Below are positions 53,711-58,627 of a stretch of DNA of 58,627 nucleotides, piece after piece. The position numbers and the translations under genes were made by a program. The notes below the pieces were generated by a model, which did no database searches, was not told where the DNA came from, and saw only the letters and a list, made by a program, of their open reading frames with translations. Each line of letters begins with the position of its first letter. Position 1 is the stretch's first letter. Source of the stretch: an uncultured Ruminococcus sp. (GTDB lineage: Bacteria > Bacillota > Clostridia > Oscillospirales > Ruminococcaceae); NCBI GenBank assembly GCA_910577575.1, contig CAJTOG010000007.1:1-58627 (forward strand), read 5' to 3'.

Positions 53711-56700
53711 ATGCACAAGAAATTTTCCAAGGCAGTTGCCGGAAGTCTTATGTCTGCTGCTATGCTTGCTACAGCAGTTACAAGCGTTCTTGCTCCTATG
53801 AGCGCTTCAGCAGGAGAACTGCTTGGTCAGACTGACTTTGAAGACGGAACAGGTCTTCCATGGCATACTTGCGAAACAAATCCAGCTAAGCAGAAGTTTG
53901 AGATTAAAGACGGCAAGTATATTGTTGAGGTTGTTAACGTTCCTGACCCTAGCGAAGGTGCAGGAAGATGGGATCTTCAGTTCCGTCACAGAGGTTTGAG
54001 CTTTGTTGCAGGTCATACATATAAAGTTCATGCTGAAGTAACTCCTGACCAGACAGGTTACATCTATGCAAAGATTGCACCTATTTCAGGTTCTCCTGAG
54101 CTCTGGAATGACTCCGGTGCAGGTCAGTGGAATCCTGTTCTTGTTCAGGCTGGACAGACACTTACAATTGATACACAGTTTACTGCAAGTGAGACTTGTG
54201 AAGTAGCTGAATTTGCATTCCATTATTCAAATTCTGCCGGAACAGCAGTAGGCGGTGCTGATTATGGCCATACTGATACAGGTATGCCGGTAGGTACACA
54301 TATTGCATTCGATAATCTTTCAGTTATCGATACACAGGACGGTGAGTGGGACAATGACCCGACTGCTGAATATGGTGTTGCAAGACCTCAGTCAAATGTT
54401 CGTCTCAATCAGGTAGGTTATTATTCAAAGCTTTCAAAGAAAGCAACATATATCACAGATGCTTCCGAAGCACTTGACTGGGAACTCCGTGATTCTTCTG
54501 GAAAGGCTGTTCTTACAGGAAAGACAGAGCCTAAGCCTCTTGATTCTGACACAGGTACAGCAAAGACAGAAACTCTTAATATAAATGGCGAGGACCGTGT
54601 AAAGTATAAGGATTCCGGTGCTTATGGTCATATCATTGACTTCTCAGAATATCAGCCTGGTGATGAACTTGCTGAAGAAGAATATACAATTTTTGTTAAG
54701 GATTCAACAGGTGTATCAGATACTCAGTCTGGTATCTATGAAAAAGCTTACGATACAAATATTGACGGCGATAAGGTTATGTGGACCAACTGGAAAACAG
54801 GTGTTGAATATGTAATGAACGAGTCTCATCCGTTCAAGATTAACAACTATGTATACAGCGGTCTTGTAACTAATGCTCTTAACTACTACTATCAGAACCG
54901 TTCAGGTGTTCCGATTGAAGAAGAATACATCACATCAGGCGATACAAAGGCACTTGCACACAGCAAATATGGTCATAGCCCTGATACAGCTTGCGTTCAG
55001 CCTGCTTGGAAGAAATTCTATGCTAATTCAGATGCAACAGACCACAAATATAAGATTGACGGTACAGGCGGTTGGTATGATGCAGGTGACCACGGTAAAT
55101 ATGTTGTAAACGGTGGTATTTCTGTATGGACACTTCAGAATATGTACGAAATCTCAAAGAAGAATGGTACAGATGCTAAGTGGACAGACGGCGAAACAAT
55201 GAAGATTCCGGAGGGCGGAGACGAGAATCCTGATATTCTTGATGAAGCAAGAGTTGAACTTGAGTGGTTCTTCAAGATGATGGTTAAGTCTGATGACCCG
55301 TACTATGGAAAAGATGCAGGTATGGTTTATCATAAGCTCCATGACTATAAGTGGACAGGTCTCGGTGTTTATGCTTGGGACTATGGTGCAGACTTCAATG
55401 ATATTATTGAAAATGAAGGCGGACGTATTGTTAAGCCTCCGACGTATGCTGCTACACTCAACATGGTTGCTTGTGCTGCACAGGCTGCACGTCTCTGGGA
55501 AGGTATTGACGATGAATTTGCTGCTGAGTGTCTCAAGAACGCTGAAGCAGGTTACAATGCAATTATCAACTCAGGCGACGGCTGGAAAGTTGCCAAGGGC
55601 GAAAGCAAGACTGACGACAATCCTGGCGGTGACATTTACTTTGCTGCTATGGATCAGGCTATCGGTGGCGGTGCATATGGTGATACATATGTATACGATG
55701 ATATGTACTGGGCAGCTTGCGAACTTTATGCTACAACAGGTGATGCCAAGTATAAGGAAATGCTTGAATCTTACAGCAACCCGAATGACAGTACAGGTAC
55801 AGACAAGGCTTACAGCCTGACATATAATCTCGGCGGCGGTGAGAACAACGGCTCATTCAGCTCATTCAACTGGGGTTGTACTTCCGGTCTCGGAACTCTC
55901 ACACTTTACCTTAACAGCGATAAGCTTGATTCTGAAAATGCTAAAAAGGTTTCTGATTCTATTGCTGCTGTTGCTGATAAATATATTGAACAGCAGGGTA
56001 ATTCAAGTGTTGGTATTCCTTATGTTGGTGCAACATTTACAGACCCGATTAATATCGGTGATGAAGAGGTTACAGGTTATGAGTGGGGTTCAAACTCATT
56101 CGTTGTAAACAACGCTATTGTTATGGCTTATGCTTACGATTCAACAGGTGATATCAAGTATATTGACGGTGCTGCTGAAGCAATGGACTATATCTTCGGA
56201 CGTAACGGAAGTGACTTCTCTTATGTATCAGGTTACGGCGATGTTGCTCTCCAGTATCCTCACCACAGATTATGGTGTCACGGTGTAGATAAAAACTTCC
56301 CGATGGCTCCTGCTGGTGTTCTTTCTGGTGGACCTGGTGCAGGTATGCAGGATCCATATATTGGCGGTCTCGGCTATAAGAGAGGCACAATTGCTTCTCA
56401 GAAGTGCTATGTTGATAGTGCAGAAGCATGGTCTGTAAACGAAATCACAATTAACTGGAATGCTCCGCTTTCATGGATGGCTGCATTTATGGACGATGAG
56501 GCTAAGGATGTTGATAATACAGATAAGCCAACAACAAAGCCAACAGATAATCCGGATCTCAAGGTTACTCTCTGGGGAGATGCAAACTGTGATGGCAAGG
56601 TAACAATTGCTGACGCAACTGCTATCATTCAGGCACTCGGAAATCAGGATGAATATGCACTTTCAGAACAGGGAGCACTTAATGCTGACGTTGTTGACAA

Positions 56701-56818
56701 CGGAGACGGTGTAACAGGAGCTGATGCAAATGCAATTCAGGCAATTGAAGCAGGATTTGTAAAACAGTCAGACTTCCCATTCTCTAAGGCAGACCTTGAT
56801 GCTGCAATGGGTAAATAA
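53711..56818 (+). CDS. Cellulosomal GH9 cellulase with CBM4-like and Ig-like modules
   Basis: 1035 residues, secreted. Signal peptide to about residue 34 (MSASAG). An N-terminal CBM4/9-type module (about 36-215, TDFEDGTGLPWHTCE, IAFDNLSVID) is followed by an Ig-like CelD_N domain (about 230-335, VRLNQVGYYSKLSKKATYI). The GH9 domain (about 350-930) has D457 and D460 in GGWYDAGDHGKYV, the late HHRLWCH and proton donor E911 in SVNEITINWNAPLSW. A short linker leads to a C-terminal type I dockerin. This layout is that of Cbh9A/CelK-type exo- or endo-acting cellulases. GGGAGGG precedes ATG 53711. Confidence 0.93.
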   Translation: MHKKFSKAVAGSLMSAAMLATAVTSVLAPMSASAGELLGQTDFEDGTGLPWHTCETNPAKQKFEIKDGKYIVEVVNVPDPSEGAGRWDLQFRHRGLSFVAGHTYKVHAEVTPDQTGYIYAKIAPISGSPELWNDSGAGQWNPVLVQAGQTLTIDTQFTASETCEVAEFAFHYSNSAGTAVGGADYGHTDTGMPVGTHIAFDNLSVIDTQDGEWDNDPTAEYGVARPQSNVRLNQVGYYSKLSKKATYITDASEALDWELRDSSGKAVLTGKTEPKPLDSDTGTAKTETLNINGEDRVKYKDSGAYGHIIDFSEYQPGDELAEEEYTIFVKDSTGVSDTQSGIYEKAYDTNIDGDKVMWTNWKTGVEYVMNESHPFKINNYVYSGLVTNALNYYYQNRSGVPIEEEYITSGDTKALAHSKYGHSPDTACVQPAWKKFYANSDATDHKYKIDGTGGWYDAGDHGKYVVNGGISVWTLQNMYEISKKNGTDAKWTDGETMKIPEGGDENPDILDEARVELEWFFKMMVKSDDPYYGKDAGMVYHKLHDYKWTGLGVYAWDYGADFNDIIENEGGRIVKPPTYAATLNMVACAAQAARLWEGIDDEFAAECLKNAEAGYNAIINSGDGWKVAKGESKTDDNPGGDIYFAAMDQAIGGGAYGDTYVYDDMYWAACELYATTGDAKYKEMLESYSNPNDSTGTDKAYSLTYNLGGGENNGSFSSFNWGCTSGLGTLTLYLNSDKLDSENAKKVSDSIAAVADKYIEQQGNSSVGIPYVGATFTDPINIGDEEVTGYEWGSNSFVVNNAIVMAYAYDSTGDIKYIDGAAEAMDYIFGRNGSDFSYVSGYGDVALQYPHHRLWCHGVDKNFPMAPAGVLSGGPGAGMQDPYIGGLGYKRGTIASQKCYVDSAEAWSVNEITINWNAPLSWMAAFMDDEAKDVDNTDKPTTKPTDNPDLKVTLWGDANCDGKVTIADATAIIQALGNQDEYALSEQGALNADVVDNGDGVTGADANAIQAIEAGFVKQSDFPFSKADLDAAMGK

Positions 56819-56847
56819 TTAAAAATTTTGTTCATACGATATATATT

Positions 56848-56880
56848 AAGGGACGCTTTATGCGTCCCTTTTTATTTTTT
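56848..56880 (+). terminator. Terminator of the second GH9 gene
   Basis: AAGGGACGC (56848-56856) pairs with GCGTCCCTT (56862-56870), followed by TTTATTTTTT. It resembles the terminator behind the 714-residue dockerin gene. Confidence 0.92.
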
Positions 56881-56928
56881 GAAACCATTTTGAAAAATTT
56901 ATTACTTATATAATAAGGAGAAGGTGAG

Positions 56929-57150
56929 ATGTTGGAAGATATTTATATTTTTGAACTTTATTTTTTGATGAATCAACAGGCATTATAATATGATAAATAT
57001 TGTCAGACTGTTGCAACGAGTATTCTGAATGATGAATGTGATGTTGAAGAAGTATTAAATGAAAAACGGCTTGGAGCATGGAACTGCATTCCTCCGTTAA
57101 AACTGAATATATATATAAGAATTGAAAATTTTTCAATCAAAAGTATTTGA
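56929..57150 (+). pseudogene. Remnant of an ECF-type sigma factor gene
   Basis: After AAGGAGAAGGTGAG, the frame reads MLEDIYIFELYFLMNQQAL, a TAA, then YDKYCQTVATSILNDECDVE and EVLNEKRLGAWNCIPPLK up to TGA 57148. This matches region 2 of sigma-70-type factors (motif YxKYCxxxAxxIL...DxEExxNxxxLxAWNxIPP). Region 4 is missing. So the gene has one nonsense codon and a 3' deletion. Confidence 0.75.
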
Positions 57151-57222
57151 TATGAAGATGGATTGCTGGAATAAATGCTTTTAATATTAATTAAATTATT
57201 TACATATCTATATGCAATAAAA

Positions 57223-57250
57223 AATCTCCTTACCTGATGGTAAAGAGATT
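57223..57250 (-). terminator. Terminator of tRNA-Leu
   Basis: On the minus strand AATCTCTTTACC pairs with GGTAAGGAGATT over ATCA, followed by TTTTTATT. The stem begins at the encoded CCA end of the tRNA. Confidence 0.88.
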
Positions 57251-57252
57251 GG

Positions 57253-57334
57253 TGCGAGTAATGGGACTTGAACCCATACGTCCTTCGACACACGCCCCTC
57301 AAACGTGCCTGTCTGCCTATTCCAGCACACTCGC
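57253..57334 (-). tRNA. tRNA-Leu (anticodon GAG)
   Basis: 82 bases on the minus strand. Acceptor GCGAGTG pairs with TACTCGC, discriminator A; D-arm CTG/CAG; anticodon stem CACGT/GCGTG with loop TTGAGGG, anticodon GAG (reads CUC and CUU); a variable arm typical of class II tRNA; T-arm GGGTTCAAGTCCC. CCA is encoded at 57250-57252. Confidence 0.95.
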
Positions 57335-57360
57335 ATTCTGTACTTCCTGAGTACTTTATT

Positions 57361-57389
57361 ATTATATCATAAAAAAATTGATTTGTCAA
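57361..57389 (-). promoter_or_regulatory. Promoter of tRNA-Leu
   Basis: TTGACA (57384-57389), 17 bases, TATAAT (57361-57366) with TGA just before it, on the minus strand: a full consensus with extended -10. Confidence 0.87.
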
Positions 57390-57426
57390 GTGTTTTTTGA
57401 AAATTTTTTGAGATTTTTTAAAAAAA

Positions 57427-57454
57427 TTTGCACCGTGTAAAACTACGGTGCAAA
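57427..57454 (-). terminator. Terminator of the right-edge gene
   Basis: TTTGCACCGT and ACGGTGCAAA form a 10-bp stem, followed by seven T on the minus strand. Confidence 0.85.
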
Positions 57455-57459
57455 AATTA

Positions 57460-58627
57460 TTATATAGAATTTCCTGATTTTGAAAGTATTCTCATTGAAT
57501 TAATTATATAACCGTCACTTGTTTCAGTGAGTTTGAACTCAACGGTTTTGGATGATGCTTTCGGAAGCCATTCAGGCAGTTCATTTATGTAATCAACAAT
57601 AACAGTATAATTATTGTCACTTTTTTTGGCGGCTTTGATTTCAGGTGAATATGTGTAAGTTACGGGTGCAATCGGTACGTTATAGGACTGTGTTTCCTCA
57701 TTATAATAGAAACGTGCTTCAACCAAACCGACTGTTGTATGTGTAAGTTCAGGAAGATTTTCACCAAAAAGCTTTATTGCATATTCTTCAACATCAGCAG
57801 CAGGAATATTCACAACGTCAAAAGTTATTTCATATCCGGAAACAGCGGTATCAGACATAATCATTGACCATATGGCAGCAGTTATAATCTGGTCTGAAGA
57901 TAATTCAGACGGTGAATCAAATGATTCGATATCCATAATAACAGCAGGATAAAGAAATTTTTTGAGTTCCTCTTTTTTACTGTCTCCTGATGTATAATTA
58001 CCGAGCATTGTAATACCTTTTACAATGACGGTAACAAGTCCAAAGCAGGCAAGAACAGCAAAAATCAATCCACAGAATGAGTAAACGCTTTTTTTAAGTT
58101 TTCTTTTACGTTTTACCGGTTTTTTATTTTTATTCGGCTGAACTTTTTCGCTTCTCTCATTAATTATATCATCCGGGTCTTCATCAAGTATATTTTCAAG
58201 AACTTCTGATATTTTATGTGAATTTTCAGAGTCTTCATCATTTCCTTCAATTTCATATTCATTACTTTCGTAGTCGCTATTTAAATCAGTATCCGAAAGT
58301 TCATCAAGTATTCCATCATATTTTTTATTATCCGTTTGATTTGAATCAACATCGCCATTTTCTATATCAGCAACTGCTTTTTCTGCATCTTCACGGATTG
58401 TATCAATAAGAGAATCAACAGGGTCCGGTTCACTGGTATTATCATTTTCGATAAAATCTTTGAAAGCACTGAAATCTTCTATTTCTTCTATAGAAATTCT
58501 GACTTCATTGTCCGATTTTTTTTCAGTTTCTTCAGCAACCTTTTTTTCGGCTTCAATGCGTTTTCTTTCAGCTTCTTCAGCAACCTTTTTTTCGGCTTCA
58601 ATGCGTTTTCTTTCAGCTTCTTCAGCA
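57460..58627 (-). CDS. Lys/Glu-repeat membrane protein, C-terminal part, 5'-truncated by the window edge
   Basis: Open frame continues without a stop from the edge to 57460, 389 visible codons. It starts with 15-residue repeats AEEAERKRIEAEKKV, then a long acidic, probably disordered region (about 220 codons before 58068), a basic stretch, one transmembrane helix (SVYSFCGLIFAVLACFGLVTV in the 58030-58095 area) and a 170-residue extracytoplasmic domain without known motif (EFKLTETSDGYIINSMRI at its end). So the N-terminus is cytoplasmic and the C-terminal domain is outside. An ATG at 58068 lies inside the membrane segment and is not the real start. It may be the rest of the gene that begins at 428. 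Confidence 0.65.
   Translation of the reverse strand, partial: AEEAERKRIEAEKKVAEEAERKRIEAEKKVAEETEKKSDNEVRISIEEIEDFSAFKDFIENDNTSEPDPVDSLIDTIREDAEKAVADIENGDVDSNQTDNKKYDGILDELSDTDLNSDYESNEYEIEGNDEDSENSHKISEVLENILDEDPDDIINERSEKVQPNKNKKPVKRKRKLKKSVYSFCGLIFAVLACFGLVTVIVKGITMLGNYTSGDSKKEELKKFLYPAVIMDIESFDSPSELSSDQIITAAIWSMIMSDTAVSGYEITFDVVNIPAADVEEYAIKLFGENLPELTHTTVGLVEARFYYNEETQSYNVPIAPVTYTYSPEIKAAKKSDNNYTVIVDYINELPEWLPKASSKTVEFKLTETSDGYIINSMRILSKSGNSI
58528..58627. repeat. 45-bp in-frame tandem repeat at the right edge
   Basis: Copies at 58528-58572 and 58573-58617, with 10 bases of a third (58618-58627). Each encodes 15 residues. The final 55 bases (58573-58627) are identical to 58528-58582, so the window ends exactly where a 55-base word repeats. 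Confidence 0.85.

Noticed and set aside
55293..56108. Long plus-strand shadow ORFs inside the second GH9 gene
   Set aside because: They lie wholly within a clear GH9 domain in another frame and have low-complexity Thr/Leu content.
57253..57334. Integration site of a mobile element at tRNA-Leu
   Set aside because: No integrase, excisionase or repeat of the tRNA 3' end was seen around it.
1..58627. A 58.6-kb circular plasmid or phage suggested by the joinable ends
   Set aside because: The window holds single-copy core genes (ftsK, cmk, ispH, rny, proBA) and no replication, partition or phage genes. A repeat-induced assembly effect is more likely.
58528..58627. CRISPR-like or mobile repeat at the right edge
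   Set aside because: The 45-bp units are adjacent without spacers and encode an in-frame 15-residue protein repeat.

Overview
The window is an AT-rich piece of Firmicutes (Clostridia) chromosome. It most likely comes from a cellulosome-forming Ruminococcus. The evidence is two secreted GH9 cellulases with C-terminal dockerins, three more dockerin proteins joined by Thr-rich linkers, clostridial operon orders (cmk-plsC-ispH/S1, cdaA-cdaR), low GC, AGGAGG ribosome binding sites and TTGACA-17-TATAAT promoters. No scaffoldin or cohesin gene is present. The species is not settled by sequence alone.

Layout. 1-3.9 kb: minus-strand operon (small membrane protein, D-2-hydroxyacid dehydrogenase, proB, proA, Lys/Glu-rich protein cut by the window edge). 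4.2-9.4 kb: plus-strand rny behind a long leader, a secreted M6-like peptidase with an N-terminal dockerin, and an O-antigen-ligase-like membrane protein. 9.4-13.9 kb: phosphoesterase remnant, PHP phosphatase, CNNM/CorC-type transporter behind a structured leader, a GH25 lysozyme and a small unknown gene. 13.9-15.9 kb: folate locus folT-folC under a THF riboswitch. 16-23.7 kb: HAD phosphatase, a split accessory gene, iorA, iorB and paaK (arylpyruvate oxidation), with decayed small genes between them. 23.7-30 kb: lipase, CmpB-like membrane protein, malQ-glgP (maltodextrin use) and VanZ. 30.2-34.7 kb: two large dockerin proteins without a recognised catalytic domain. 34.9-38.6 kb: cdaR/cdaA (c-di-AMP), cysteine desulfurase and DUF3343. 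38.8-50.8 kb: a long plus-strand run with TepA/ClpP-like protease, ftsK, broken DUF1963 gene, YgiQ, membrane-anchored MBL hydrolase with DUF3006, BaiN-like flavoprotein, CmpB-like protein, cmk, plsC and an IspH-S1 fusion. 51-56.8 kb: two GH9 dockerin cellulases. 56.9-58.6 kb: sigma-factor remnant, tRNA-Leu(GAG) and the C-terminal part of a repeat-rich membrane protein.

Three themes stand out. (1) Short accessory genes lodged between intact core genes are repeatedly inactivated (six or seven cases) while the core genes are clean. (2) Both window ends stop inside exact 55-base repeats of Lys/Glu-rich coding sequence. The two ends can be joined in frame into one gene, which points to an assembly break or loop rather than a natural end. 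(3) The dockerin genes share a 3' block (dockerin plus terminator), and one has an unusual two-hairpin leader. No CRISPR array, insertion sequence, prophage or obvious defence island was seen.
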